DNA of 64,000 nucleotides from an uncultured Clostridia bacterium (GCA_937880805.1 CALGRR010000087.1:1-64000), one strand, 5' to 3'; shown: positions 8,201-17,065, counted from the first letter of the stretch. Notes: generated by a model not told the origin, from the letters alone. Made by a program: numbers and translations.

Positions 8201-9742
8201 ATGAATAAGCAAGCGGCCATTGAACTTAAAAATATAACCAAAACATTCGGTAAAATTGTTGCTAACAAAGACGTTTGTCTTACCGTTTATCACGGAGAAA
8301 TTCTTTCGGTTCTCGGCGAAAACGGAAGCGGCAAAACAACCTTGATGAATATGATTTCAGGTATTTATCACCCTGACCACGGGCAGATTTTCATTAACGG
8401 AAAAGAAGCTGTTATCAACTCTCCGAAAGATGCTTTTGATTATAAAATCGGAATGATACATCAGCACTTTAAGCTTGTTGATGTTTTTTCTGCTGTTGAA
8501 AATATTCTTTTGGGTCTTAAAGACGACGGAAAATTTAAGATTAAAGAGTCATCTGTCAGAATAAAGCAGATTTGCGAACAATACGGTTTTGAGCTTGATT
8601 TGAATAAAAAGATTTATGAGATGTCTGTTTCCGAAAAGCAAACGGTTGAAATAATCAAAGTGCTTTACAGAGGCGCGGATATTCTTATTCTTGATGAGCC
8701 CACAGCAGTTCTCACCCCCCAGGAAACACAAAAGCTTTTTAATGTTCTCAGAAGAATGAGAGATGACGGAAAAGCAATAATTATCATAACCCATAAGCTT
8801 AATGAGGTTATGGCGTTATCAGACAGAGTTTCGGTTCTCAGAAAAGGCGAATATATCGGAACTGTTGAAACAAAGGATACCGATGAAAACAAGCTTACCG
8901 AAATGATGGTTGGCGAGAAAATTTCATTAAATATCGGAAGAACAGATCCCGTTGACCCCGTTAACAGAATCGAAGTAAAAGATATTTGCTGCAACAACAG
9001 AGAAGGCGTTACGGTTTTAAAGAATATTTCATTTGAAATAAAATCCGGTGAAATATTGGGCGTTGCAGGCATTGCGGGCAGCGGACAGCGAGAGCTTCTT
9101 GAATCGATTGCAGGCTTGCAGAAGCTTAATTGCGGTGAGATAATTTATCATAATCCTCAAACAAATTCAACAGAAAATCTCAGAGATAAAACCCCCGTTC
9201 AGATAAGAGAACTCGGAGTAAGGCTTTCTTTTGTTCCAGAAGACAGACTGGGTATGGGTCTTGTCGGCAATATGGATATTGTTGATAACATTATGCTCAG
9301 AAGCTACAAAAAAGGCAAATCAATGTTTCTTGAAAGAAAGCAGCCCAAAAACCTTGCCAACAAGATTATTGAGGATTTGGGAGTTGTTACGCCAAATGTC
9401 AACACTCCTGTCAGAAGATTATCGGGCGGTAATGTTCAGAAGGTTCTTGTTGGCAGAGAAATAGCTTCATCCCCCACCGTGCTTATGGCTGCATATCCCG
9501 TAAGAGGGCTTGATATAAACTCCTCTTATCTTATTTATAATCTTCTCAATGAGCAGAAGGAAAAAGGAGTTGCTGTTGTTTTTGTTGGTGAGGACCTTGA
9601 TGTTCTGCTCGAACTTTGTGACAGAATAATGGTTATCTCTTCGGGAGAAATTTCAGGTATTCTTGATGCAAGAACCGCAACAAAAGAAGAAATCGGACTT
9701 CTTATGACTAAACACAACGGAGGTGATTCAAATGAGCAATAA
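8201..9742 (+). CDS. Nucleoside ABC transporter ATPase, two nucleotide-binding domains
   Basis: A 513-aa tandem ABC ATPase (NupO/RbsA type). Domain 1 has Walker A GENGSGKTT (near residue 37), signature VSEKQTVEI and Walker B ILILDEPTA; domain 2 has a degenerate Walker A (GIAGSGQREL), signature LSGGNVQKVLVGRE and a Walker B region in which the usual Asp-Glu is replaced (LMAAYPVRGLD). This asymmetry is normal for the family: one half hydrolyses poorly. The start is the ATG at 8201, which has AGGAGG at 8188-8194; an in-frame Met 14 codons upstream lacks a ribosome site. It energises the two permeases that follow and overlaps the first by 11 bases. Confidence 0.92.
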   Translation: MNKQAAIELKNITKTFGKIVANKDVCLTVYHGEILSVLGENGSGKTTLMNMISGIYHPDHGQIFINGKEAVINSPKDAFDYKIGMIHQHFKLVDVFSAVENILLGLKDDGKFKIKESSVRIKQICEQYGFELDLNKKIYEMSVSEKQTVEIIKVLYRGADILILDEPTAVLTPQETQKLFNVLRRMRDDGKAIIIITHKLNEVMALSDRVSVLRKGEYIGTVETKDTDENKLTEMMVGEKISLNIGRTDPVDPVNRIEVKDICCNNREGVTVLKNISFEIKSGEILGVAGIAGSGQRELLESIAGLQKLNCGEIIYHNPQTNSTENLRDKTPVQIRELGVRLSFVPEDRLGMGLVGNMDIVDNIMLRSYKKGKSMFLERKQPKNLANKIIEDLGVVTPNVNTPVRRLSGGNVQKVLVGREIASSPTVLMAAYPVRGLDINSSYLIYNLLNEQKEKGVAVVFVGEDLDVLLELCDRIMVISSGEISGILDARTATKEEIGLLMTKHNGGDSNEQ

Positions 9743-10835
9743 AATCAAAAAAGCTCATGAACCTCTTTTTTATGTTACAAAAAGAGATTCAATTCCCACA
9801 GTTAAAGCCTGGCTTATAAGAATCGCTGCCGTTTTTTTTGCACTTATTGTTTGCGGATTATTAACTATGTTTCTTACCGGAGAAAATCCGATAAACGTTT
9901 ATGCTTCAATGATTGACGGTGCAATAGGCACGGAACGAAGAATTTGGCGTCTTTTTCAGGAATTGGCAATTCTTCTTTGTATCTCACTTGCAGTAACACC
10001 TGCATTTAAAATGAAATTCTGGAATATCGGTGCGGAAGGTCAGGTTCTGATCGGCGGTCTTGCAACTGCAGCTTGCTCAATGTTTCTCAGCGATAAGATT
10101 CCGCCTTACGCTCTTATTCCGGTTATGTTTATTGCTTGTATGGCTTCCAGTGCAATATGGGCGGTTATTCCAGCCATATTCAAGGCGCATTTTAATACGA
10201 ACGAAACCTTGTTCACGCTTATGATGAACTATATAGCAATTCAGCTTGTTTCTTATTATTGCTTTGTTTATTCCGTTCCCAAGGGTTCGGGCAAAATTCC
10301 TCTTTTGCCGCAGGCAAGCTGGCTTCCCGCAATCGCAGATAACGATTATCTTCTTAATATAATCATTGTTACGCTGATAACAATGGCTATGTATATTTAT
10401 CTTAAATACAACAAACACGGATACGAAATATCTGTTGTCGGTGAAAGTGAAAACACTGCAAAATATATCGGTATAAACGTTAAAAAGGTTATCATCAGAA
10501 CGCTTATTCTTTCCGGTGCAATATGCGGTATTGCCGGATTGCTGCTTGTAAGCGGAACAAATCACACAATAGCAAGCAACACGGTTGACGGCAGAGGATT
10601 TACAGCAATTATGGTTTCATGGCTTGCAAAATTTAATCCTATAACAATGATTTTAACCGCATTTATTATTGTTTTTCTTGAAAAGGGAGCAGGCGAGATT
10701 TCAACATCGTTCGGTCTCAACAGCTCATTCTCGGAGATTATTTCAGGAATAATAATATTCTTTATTATCGGATGCGAATTCTTTATTAACTATAAAGTTA
10801 ATTTCCGCAGCAAAAAGGAGGCGAACGGTAAATGA
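9732..10835 (+). CDS. Nucleoside ABC transporter permease 1 (NupP-like)
   Basis: A 367-aa polytopic membrane protein of the BPD_transp_2 family (RbsC/NupP/YufP). About 9-10 hydrophobic segments are visible, with the family stretches FWNIGAEGQVLIGGLATAA, NETLFTLMMNYIAIQ and VVGESENTAKYIGINVKK (coupling region). The start was placed at the ATG at 9732 because GGAGGTG ends 7 bases upstream; a GTG at 9723 lies inside that ribosome site. It forms the channel with the permease downstream, overlapping it by 4 bases. Confidence 0.9.
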   Translation: MSNKIKKAHEPLFYVTKRDSIPTVKAWLIRIAAVFFALIVCGLLTMFLTGENPINVYASMIDGAIGTERRIWRLFQELAILLCISLAVTPAFKMKFWNIGAEGQVLIGGLATAACSMFLSDKIPPYALIPVMFIACMASSAIWAVIPAIFKAHFNTNETLFTLMMNYIAIQLVSYYCFVYSVPKGSGKIPLLPQASWLPAIADNDYLLNIIIVTLITMAMYIYLKYNKHGYEISVVGESENTAKYIGINVKKVIIRTLILSGAICGIAGLLLVSGTNHTIASNTVDGRGFTAIMVSWLAKFNPITMILTAFIIVFLEKGAGEISTSFGLNSSFSEIISGIIIFFIIGCEFFINYKVNFRSKKEANGK

Positions 10836-11809
10836 TAGTTGCTTTTATTCAGCGTGCAATTGTTCAGGGTATCCCCCTTCTGTTCGGCTCAACCGGTGAA
10901 ATAATAACAGAAAAAAGCGGCAATTTGAATCTCGGTACAGCGGGCGTTATGTATGTTGGCGGTATTTCGGGCGTTATCGGTGCATTTCTTTATGAGCAGT
11001 CTGTTGAAACCGTTAATCCGTTTTTGGCGGTACTTATTCCCCTGCTTGCATCTGTTCTCGGTTCTGCAATTATGGGTCTAATTTATTCTGTTCTTACAGT
11101 TACATTAAGAGCTAATCAGAATGTTACCGGTCTTGCATTAACAACTTTCGGTGTTGGTTTCGGTAATTTCTTTGGCGGTTCATTAATAAAGCTGCTTGAT
11201 ACCGATGTTCCGTCGATTGCTTTGAGTGCAACAAGCAAATGCTTTAAAACCGGCTTGCCTTTTGCCGATAAATTCGGAGTAATCGGTGAAGTATTCTTTT
11301 CATACAGTTTTCTTGCTTATTTTGCAATAATAATTGCACTTATCACATCATTCTATTTCAATAAAACACGCAGCGGTCTTCACCTTCGTTCTGTTGGCGA
11401 AAACCCCGCAACTGCCGATGCGGCAGGCATTAATGTTTCTGCTTATAAATACGGCTCAACAATAATCGGAAGCGTTATTGCAGGTCTTGGCGGTCTTTAT
11501 TATGTTATGGATTACGCTGACGGTGTTTGGTCAAATGACGGCTTCGGTGACAGAGGCTGGCTTGCGATAGCACTTGTTATTTTTGCCGTGTGGAAGCCGA
11601 ATATCGGCATTCTCGGTTCATTCCTTTTCGGCGGATTGCTTATAATCCACAACTATATTCCCAACCTTTCGCTGAGTGCTCAGGAATTATTCAAGATGGC
11701 TCCTTATCTTGTAACAATAATTGTTCTTGTAGTTATCAGTATGAAGCGTAAGCGTGAGAATCTTCCGCCGCAAAGTCTGGGTCTTTCATATTTCCGAGAA
11801 GAACGCTGA
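10832..11809 (+). CDS. Nucleoside ABC transporter permease 2 (NupQ-like)
   Basis: A 325-aa permease of the BPD_transp_2 family, the second channel subunit. It has about eight hydrophobic segments, the N-terminal FGSTGEIITEKSGNLNLG and TAGVMYVGG motifs typical of YufQ/NupQ, and a coupling loop HLRSVGENPATADAAGINV. It begins in an ATGA overlap with the stop of permease 1, showing translational coupling, with AGGAGGCG upstream. It is the last gene of the importer operon; a strong terminator follows 10 bases after the stop. Confidence 0.9.
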   Translation: MIVAFIQRAIVQGIPLLFGSTGEIITEKSGNLNLGTAGVMYVGGISGVIGAFLYEQSVETVNPFLAVLIPLLASVLGSAIMGLIYSVLTVTLRANQNVTGLALTTFGVGFGNFFGGSLIKLLDTDVPSIALSATSKCFKTGLPFADKFGVIGEVFFSYSFLAYFAIIIALITSFYFNKTRSGLHLRSVGENPATADAAGINVSAYKYGSTIIGSVIAGLGGLYYVMDYADGVWSNDGFGDRGWLAIALVIFAVWKPNIGILGSFLFGGLLIIHNYIPNLSLSAQELFKMAPYLVTIIVLVVISMKRKRENLPPQSLGLSYFREER

Positions 11810-11819
11810 CAGGCTCATA

Positions 11820-11847
11820 AAGCTCTCCTGAAACGGGGAGCTTTTTT
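11820..11847 (+). terminator. Terminator of the nucleoside importer operon
   Basis: A 9-bp stem (11820-11828 with 11835-11843, one G-T pair) with a 6-base loop is followed by TTTT. Confidence 0.85.
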
Positions 11848-11911
11848 GATAAGTAATAAACCTGAATGAGATTTCATAAAATTAATTGATGAAATATTAG
11901 GAGGGTTTATT

Positions 11912-12157
11912 TTGAAGGGCTTGGTTGAGCAAAGAGCAATAGAATTGGCTGAATATATAATAGAGAATAAATCTACCGTCAGGGCGGCTGCGGTAAAATT
12001 CGGTATTTCAAAATCAACCGTACATATGGATGTGGCGAACAGACTGAAAAAGCTTAACCCGATTTTATATCAGAATGTCAGAGAAATCCTTGATTTAAAC
12101 AAAGCCGAACGCCATATCAGAGGCGGACTTGCAACCAAAGAAAAATATTCAAAATAA
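11912..12157 (+). CDS. spoIIID: Sporulation transcription factor SpoIIID
   Basis: An 81-aa DNA-binding regulator with a helix-turn-helix (TVRAAAVKFGISKSTVHMDV, about residues 22-41) and the conserved C-terminal basic region ERHIRGGLATKEKYSK. Both match SpoIIID of B. subtilis, which turns mother-cell sigma-E genes on and off and helps switch to sigma-K. Length is typical for Clostridia (80-90 aa). The start is a TTG at 11912 behind a good AGGAGG at 11899-11905. In B. subtilis the gene is sigma-E dependent; CATAAAAT near 11875 resembles a sigma-E -10, but a -35 is not convincing. It stands alone between two terminator- or promoter-bounded operons. It implies that the organism forms endospores. 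Confidence 0.93.
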   Translation: MKGLVEQRAIELAEYIIENKSTVRAAAVKFGISKSTVHMDVANRLKKLNPILYQNVREILDLNKAERHIRGGLATKEKYSK

Positions 12158-12169
12158 TGTTTATTTTTA

Positions 12170-12198
12170 TTGAATTTAGAAATATGATATGATAAAAT
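12170..12198 (+). promoter_or_regulatory. SigA-type promoter of the iolG-like gene
   Basis: TTGAAT (12170-12175) and TAAAAT (12193-12198) are 17 bases apart, 56 bases upstream of the start. Confidence 0.65.
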
Positions 12199-12253
12199 AA
12201 TTAAGAAAAAGAGGATTTATTTCCTCCAAATAAAAACAGAAAGGACCGATAAA

Positions 12254-13267
12254 ATGAAGCAACTCAAAATCGGCATTATCGGTGCCGGAAGAATTGGTTC
12301 TCTGCACGCAAAATCAATTACATATAATGTTCCTACTGCAACCGTTGTAGGCATTACCGATGTTTTTAAAGCTAATGCAGAGAAGGTAGCCGCAGAGCTT
12401 AATATTCCCAGAATTTATGATGATTATAAGCAGATGCTTGCTGACCCTGAGGTTGAAGCAGTTCTTGTTTGTTCATCAACCGATACACACGCTGACATTG
12501 CTATTGAAGCTGCTCAGGCAGGCAAACACATCTTCTGCGAAAAGCCCGTTGACCTTACTCCCGAAAAGGTTAATGCGGTTATTGATGCTGTTGAAAAGGC
12601 AGGAGTAAAGCTTCAGGTTGGTTTTAACCGCAGATTTGACCATAACTTTGCAAATGTTAGAGCAATGGTTAATGACGGTAAAATCGGCGATGTTCATATT
12701 GTTAAGATTACATCAAGAGACCCTGCTCCCCCGCCGGCAGAGTATTCGGCAGTCAGCGGCGGAATGTTCCTTGATATGACCATTCACGATTTTGATATGG
12801 CTCGTTTTCTTTCCGGCAGTGAGGTAACAGAGGTTTATGCAAATGCAACCTGCCTTGTTGACCCAGCTATCGGTGAAGCAGGCGATGTTGACACAGCAGT
12901 TATCAGTCTTAAGTTTGCAAACGGTGCAGTTGGTGTTATTGATAACAGCAGAAGAGCCGCATACGGATATGACCAGAGAATTGAAGTTTTCGGCAGCAAG
13001 GGTGCAGCCGTTGCTTCAAACGATACACCCACAAATGTTGTATTTATGGGAGATGAAGGCGTTGTTGCTGATAAACCTCTCTATTTCTTCCTTGAGAGAT
13101 ATATGCAGTCCTTCAGAGATGAAATGCTCCAGTTTGTTGAAGCGGTTCTTGAAGATAAAGCAACACCCACAACGGGCGAAGACGGACTCAATTCAATCCT
13201 CGTTGCACTTGCAGCAAAGAAATCTGTTGCAGAAGGCAGACCCGTTCAGCTTTCAGAAATGATGTAA
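12254..13267 (+). CDS. iolG: Inositol 2-dehydrogenase-like Gfo/Idh/MocA oxidoreductase
   Basis: A 337-aa NAD-dependent oxidoreductase. The N-terminal Rossmann motif is IGIIGAGRIGSLHA (residues 6-19), the EKP motif containing the catalytic-site Lys is in HIFCEKPVDLT, and the C-terminal domain has GGMFLDMTIHDFDMARF with the His/Asp pair typical of myo-inositol dehydrogenase. IolG oxidises myo-inositol to scyllo-inosose. Similar enzymes act on scyllo-inositol, D-chiro-inositol or glucose, and no other iol gene is in the window, so the substrate is uncertain. Ribosome site AAAGGA. It has its own promoter and a perfect 12-bp terminator, so it appears to be monocistronic. Confidence 0.8.
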   Translation: MKQLKIGIIGAGRIGSLHAKSITYNVPTATVVGITDVFKANAEKVAAELNIPRIYDDYKQMLADPEVEAVLVCSSTDTHADIAIEAAQAGKHIFCEKPVDLTPEKVNAVIDAVEKAGVKLQVGFNRRFDHNFANVRAMVNDGKIGDVHIVKITSRDPAPPPAEYSAVSGGMFLDMTIHDFDMARFLSGSEVTEVYANATCLVDPAIGEAGDVDTAVISLKFANGAVGVIDNSRRAAYGYDQRIEVFGSKGAAVASNDTPTNVVFMGDEGVVADKPLYFFLERYMQSFRDEMLQFVEAVLEDKATPTTGEDGLNSILVALAAKKSVAEGRPVQLSEMM

Positions 13268-13273
13268 ATTTTT

Positions 13274-13308
13274 CAGCTCCGATGATATTTTCATCGGAGC
13301 TGTTTTAA
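13274..13308 (+). terminator. Terminator of the iolG-like gene
   Basis: A perfect 12-bp stem (13274-13285 with 13291-13302) with a 5-base loop is followed by TTTTAAT. Its tail overlaps the last codons of the convergent lipoprotein gene. Confidence 0.9.
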
Positions 13309-13814
13309 TAGTTGATTCTGTCATTGGCTTTCAATGTTAAGTCGGGAATTGTAAATTCAGACAGATTATTATTGAAAGCTTCAAAATATATTGAGTTATC
13401 AGTTACAGCTAAAGAATAAGAATATTCTTTGCCGAAGGAATAACGGAAACTTTCTGTATTATCAGTTAACTCTTTAAGAATATTTTCGCAATCTTCTTTT
13501 GGCGAGTAAATATCTATCAAAAGTTTAATCAATTCAAAAACCTTATTGTCTGCAGATGAATAAACAGATATTTTTTTTACCGAATTACCGTCTGCTGTAT
13601 GCATTTTTAAAATGACATTATTGATATTTTTATAATCAATAAATCCTATAAACGAGTTTCCTTCAAAGTATGAATACTGAGGGTCATAAAATATTTCACT
13701 TGATTGCTCGGTTAATCTGTCAATAAGAATTAAAGGGCTAACTCTTTCCTGAACAGAGCAACCTGATAATATAAGAATAATAAATAAGGCAAAAGTAATT
13801 GCAGTTTTTTTCAT
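13305..13814 (-). CDS. Predicted lipoprotein of unknown function
   Basis: A 169-aa protein with a type II signal peptide: a positively charged start (MKKT), a hydrophobic core and the lipobox LILSGCS with Cys19. The mature part is Ser/Asn/Asp-rich and mostly beta-like in appearance (FYDPQYSYFEGNSFIGFIDY, YSYSLAVTDNSIYFEAFNN). I do not recognise a family. It ends the leftward block queA-tgt-yajC-TIGR04086-lipoprotein, and starts 3 bases after the previous stop, so cotranscription is likely. A role at the outer membrane face is inferred only from the lipid anchor. Confidence 0.75.
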   Translation of the reverse strand: MKKTAITFALFIILILSGCSVQERVSPLILIDRLTEQSSEIFYDPQYSYFEGNSFIGFIDYKNINNVILKMHTADGNSVKKISVYSSADNKVFELIKLLIDIYSPKEDCENILKELTDNTESFRYSFGKEYSYSLAVTDNSIYFEAFNNNLSEFTIPDLTLKANDRINY

Positions 13815-13817
13815 TCG

Positions 13818-14231
13818 CTATTTCCTTTTTCTCTTTTTGCCGGATGAAATTATTCCGCCGCCGATTGATGAAATCAGAATAATTGAACCGAGCAAAAAAA
13901 TTCCCGTTCCTGCTTTTCCGCCGTTTACGGCAAAGGCTGTTGTTCCGCACAAAACAGCACATACTGCTCCGCCTGCAGAGCCGTAAATAAGCCCCTTTTC
14001 ACCAAAAGGTATAACTGATGTGTATCCCGCCAAAAAACCGCTTAAAACGCCGAATATAAGCCCTGCAGGCATAAACAATGATTCGTTCAGATTAAGTTTC
14101 ATTACGATTAATGAAAAAGCAGCAATTAAGAAAAAAAACAAACCCGTTCCGGCAGCACCCGAAAAGAACAGCTTGATATACGGATTGCTTTTATGCTTAT
14201 TTTTTATGATTTTTCCTTTTCGTTCTGACAT
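13818..14231 (-). CDS. TIGR04086-like membrane protein
   Basis: A 137-aa integral membrane protein with a short basic N-terminus, four hydrophobic segments (about residues 20-45, 53-72, 79-100 and 106-128) rich in Gly and Ala, and a basic C-terminal tail (SSGKKRKRK). It resembles the TIGR04086/YrzE-type proteins commonly encoded beside yajC in Clostridia; function is unknown. Its ribosome site GAGGGGAG lies inside the 3' arm of a hairpin just downstream of yajC (14239-14276), so translation may be controlled by that structure. Confidence 0.65.
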   Translation of the reverse strand: MSERKGKIIKNKHKSNPYIKLFFSGAAGTGLFFFLIAAFSLIVMKLNLNESLFMPAGLIFGVLSGFLAGYTSVIPFGEKGLIYGSAGGAVCAVLCGTTAFAVNGGKAGTGIFLLGSIILISSIGGGIISSGKKRKRK

Positions 14232-14238
14232 AAAAATG

Positions 14239-14276
14239 CTCCCCTCATATTATATCAGTAAATAATATGAAGGGAG
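14239..14276 (-). terminator. Hairpin after yajC that contains the next ribosome site
   Basis: Arms 14239-14253 and 14262-14276 pair over 15 positions with one mismatch. Read leftward it is followed by CATTTTTATG. It can act as a terminator after yajC, but its 3' arm also holds GAGGGGAG, the ribosome site for the ATG at 14231. Confidence 0.7.
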
Positions 14277-14294
14277 TTTTTAACTTATTCGGAA

Positions 14295-14756
14295 TTAAGC
14301 ATCAAAAGTATCGTCTTTTTTCTTTGACTTCTTTCTCTTTGCTTTGCTGTTTTCAGCAGCTTCTTCCATCTTCTTCTGCTTTTCAGCTTCAGCAGCCTCT
14401 TTAGCAGCTTTTCTTTCTGCCTCGAGTTTTTCGTTGGCTGTGTTATTCTGCGAAATAGCCCAACGCATAATCTTCATCTTGTTTCTGTCGGCACCGGTTT
14501 CGATGATAAGAGAATCATCCTTAACGGTAACTACTCTGCCGACAATGCCACCGATTGTTGTTATTTCATCGCCAACCTGAAGATTGTCACGCATCTGCTG
14601 CTCTTCTTTTTGCTTTTTCTTCTGAGGTCTGATTGTTGTAAAATACATAAACACAATCATAACACCCATAATCAGTATAAAGGTCATAGGATTGCTTCCG
14701 CCTGCAGCGGATGATGTTGCAGCACCTGCGGGTGCCATAAGTGAAATAAAGCTCAT
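14295..14756 (-). CDS. yajC: Preprotein translocase accessory subunit YajC
   Basis: A 153-aa membrane protein, one N-terminal transmembrane segment (about residues 24-40) followed by the family motif FTTIRPQKKKQKEEQQMRDNL, then DEITTIGGIVGRVVTVKDDS. YajC associates with SecDF of the Sec translocon. The C-terminal tail from about residue 110 is unusually long and charged (a Lys/Ala/Glu-rich helix ending in KRKKSKKKDD). GGAGG precedes the ATG. It follows queA and tgt in the order queA-tgt-yajC seen in many bacteria. Confidence 0.9.
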   Translation of the reverse strand: MSFISLMAPAGAATSSAAGGSNPMTFILIMGVMIVFMYFTTIRPQKKKQKEEQQMRDNLQVGDEITTIGGIVGRVVTVKDDSLIIETGADRNKMKIMRWAISQNNTANEKLEAERKAAKEAAEAEKQKKMEEAAENSKAKRKKSKKKDDTFDA

Positions 14757-14833
14757 GAGATAACCTCCAAAACATAATGGATTAATTATACAATAACAAA
14801 TTTAATTATGCAATAGTTTTTAGAATTAAAATT

Positions 14834-15964
14834 TTAAATTCTTGTGTCATATAAATCAACATATTTATTTCTGAACTCTTCATATGTTCCGTTATCGATA
14901 CTGTCACGGATTCTTTGCATAAGCGTATTATAAAAGTAAAGATTATGCATTACACAAAGACGCATTGCAAGCATTTCTTTTGCTTTAAACAGATGACGTA
15001 TATATGACCTTGAGAAGTTTTTACACGCAGGGCAATCACATTCGGGATCAATGGGAAGAGGATCATTTTCATATTTCTTATTATTTAAATTAATAATTCC
15101 CTTTTGGGTGAAAAGATGACCGTGGCGGGCATTTCTGCTGGGCATAACGCAGTCAAAAAGGTCAACACCTCTGTATACCGCTTCAATGATATTTCCGGGT
15201 GTTCCAACGCCCATAAGATACCTTATTTTATCAGCAGGCATATGAGGCTCAACGGCTGAAATAATACGGTACATATCCTCTTTGGGTTCGCCGACGGCAA
15301 GACCTCCGATTGCGTAACCGTCAAGGTCAAGCTTCGCAATTTCTTTCATATGCTCAATTCGCAAATCATCAAATGTGCAGCCCTGATTGATTCCGAAAAG
15401 AAGCTGGTTTTTATTAATGGTTTCAGGCAGAGAATTAAGACGTTTCATTTCTTCTTTGCAACGGATAAGCCAGCGTGTTGTTCTTTCGCAGGATTGTTTT
15501 GCATAATCATATTTTGCGGGATTTTCAACACATTCGTCAAACGCCATAGCTATAGTTGAGCCAAGATTTGACTGAATCTGCATACTTTCTTCGGGTCCCA
15601 TAAAAATATGCTTTCCGTCAACGTGAGATTGAAAATACACGCCTTCTTCTTTGATTTTTCTCAATGAAGAAAGCGAGAAAACCTGAAATCCTCCGCTGTC
15701 GGTTAAAATCGGACCGTTCCACGAAGTAAATTTATGAAGACCGCCCATTTCATTAACGAGTTTATCACCCGGTCTGACGTGAAGATGATAGGTATTTGAA
15801 AGCATAACCTGGCATCCGATTTCTTTTAAATCGATTGCGGAAAGTGCACCTTTAATTGCACCGCAGGTTGCAACATTCATAAATGCGGGAGTTTGCACCG
15901 TTCCGTGAACAGTTTCAAATTCTCCTCTTCTTGCGTTTCCGTCTTTCTTAATCAGTTTATACAT
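14834..15964 (-). CDS. tgt: tRNA-guanine transglycosylase
   Basis: A 376-aa enzyme that exchanges guanine-34 for preQ1 in tRNAs with GUN anticodons, the first tRNA-bound step of queuosine synthesis. Visible are the nucleophile region DSGGFQVFSLSSLRKI, FGINQGCTFDDLR, YAIGGLAVGEPK, YLMGVGTPGNI and the zinc site ECDCPACKNFSRSYIRHL. The ATG ending at 15964 has GGAG at 15971-15974; a TTG 12 bases further upstream overlaps that site and is less likely. It is 15 bases downstream of queA. Confidence 0.95.
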   Translation of the reverse strand: MYKLIKKDGNARRGEFETVHGTVQTPAFMNVATCGAIKGALSAIDLKEIGCQVMLSNTYHLHVRPGDKLVNEMGGLHKFTSWNGPILTDSGGFQVFSLSSLRKIKEEGVYFQSHVDGKHIFMGPEESMQIQSNLGSTIAMAFDECVENPAKYDYAKQSCERTTRWLIRCKEEMKRLNSLPETINKNQLLFGINQGCTFDDLRIEHMKEIAKLDLDGYAIGGLAVGEPKEDMYRIISAVEPHMPADKIRYLMGVGTPGNIIEAVYRGVDLFDCVMPSRNARHGHLFTQKGIINLNNKKYENDPLPIDPECDCPACKNFSRSYIRHLFKAKEMLAMRLCVMHNLYFYNTLMQRIRDSIDNGTYEEFRNKYVDLYDTRI

Positions 15965-15979
15965 ATAATTCTCCAAAAA

Positions 15980-17011
15980 TTATTCTTTAAAAAACAAACA
16001 AGAATCACCGAAACTGAAAAATCTGTATCTTTCATTAACAGCAATCTTATATGCATTCATAGTGTTTTCGTAACCGCAGAATGCACTGACAAGCATAATT
16101 AATGTGCTTTCGGGTAAATGAAAATTCGTGATAAGACAATCGATACATTTAAATTCATAGCCCGGATAAATGAATATATCGGTCCAGCCGTCATCCTCGC
16201 ATATTTCCCCTTTAAAAGATGCAACGGATTCCAGCGTTCTGCAGCAGGTTGTTCCTACCGCAAAAACCCTTCCGCCGTTATCTTTTGTTCGGTTGATTAT
16301 TTCTGCCGTTTCAGCAGGGAGATAATAATGCTCTGAATGCATATGGTGGTCTTTAATATCATCAGCCTTAACGGGTCTGAAGGTTCCCAGACCAACGTGA
16401 AGAGTAACGAAGCCAACCTCAACACCCATTGCTTTGATTTTTTCAAGTAATTCGGGTGTAAAATGAAGACCTGCCGTAGGTGCGGCGGCACTCCCCTGCT
16501 CTTTTGCAAAAACAGTCTGATAGCGGTCTTTATTTTCAAGTCTTTCGGTTATGTAATGCGGTAAGGGCATTTCACCTATTTTATCAATAACTTCAAAGAA
16601 ATTGCCTTCAAAGCCGAATTTGGCAATACGGTTTCCGTCGTCAAGAACTTCAATAACTTCGGCAGTTAACGAACCGTCACCGAATGTGAATTTATGACCG
16701 ACTCTCGCTTTCTTTCCCGGACCCGTAATTACCTCCCAGATATCATTACTTTTTTGGTTTAAAAGCAGGAATTCAACAACCGAGCCGGTATCTGTTCTTG
16801 TTCCGTACATTCTGGCGGGAAGAACCTTTGTGTTGTTTAAAATAAGACAGTCACCAGGTCTGAAATACTCGGTAATATCTTTAAAAATCTTGTGCTCAAT
16901 TTCACCGCTTTCTTTATTCATAACAAGCATTCTTGAGCTGTCTCTCGGCTCAATGGGTGTTTGTGCAATCAGCTCCTGCGGCAAATCATAGAAAAAATCG
17001 CTTCTTTTCAT
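15980..17011 (-). CDS. queA: S-adenosylmethionine:tRNA ribosyltransferase-isomerase
   Basis: A 343-aa enzyme that transfers and isomerises ribose from SAM to preQ1-tRNA, giving epoxyqueuosine. Family stretches include FFYDLPQELIAQTPIEPRDS, RPGDCLILNNTKVLPARMYG, SAAAPTAGLHFTPELLEKI, VGLGTFRPVKADDIKDHHMH and TNFHLPESTLIMLVSAF. It is first in the leftward queA-tgt-yajC run, with TGAGGA before its ATG. The upstream region shared with asd (17012-17197) has a leftward TATAAT near 17040 but no clear -35. Confidence 0.95.
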   Translation of the reverse strand: MKRSDFFYDLPQELIAQTPIEPRDSSRMLVMNKESGEIEHKIFKDITEYFRPGDCLILNNTKVLPARMYGTRTDTGSVVEFLLLNQKSNDIWEVITGPGKKARVGHKFTFGDGSLTAEVIEVLDDGNRIAKFGFEGNFFEVIDKIGEMPLPHYITERLENKDRYQTVFAKEQGSAAAPTAGLHFTPELLEKIKAMGVEVGFVTLHVGLGTFRPVKADDIKDHHMHSEHYYLPAETAEIINRTKDNGGRVFAVGTTCCRTLESVASFKGEICEDDGWTDIFIYPGYEFKCIDCLITNFHLPESTLIMLVSAFCGYENTMNAYKIAVNERYRFFSFGDSCLFFKE

Positions 17012-17065
17012 TAAAAATCCTCAAATTATTATTAAAAATTATAATATATTTGTTATAAATATTAT

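Noticed and set aside
9060..9520. Damaged second ATPase domain (missing Walker B acid) in the nucleoside transporter
   Set aside because: Degeneration of one half is normal for RbsA/NupO-type tandem ATPases and is not a pseudogene sign.
12158..12253. Possible riboswitch before the iolG-like gene
   Set aside because: The leader after the promoter is short and A-rich with no stable hairpin or terminator.
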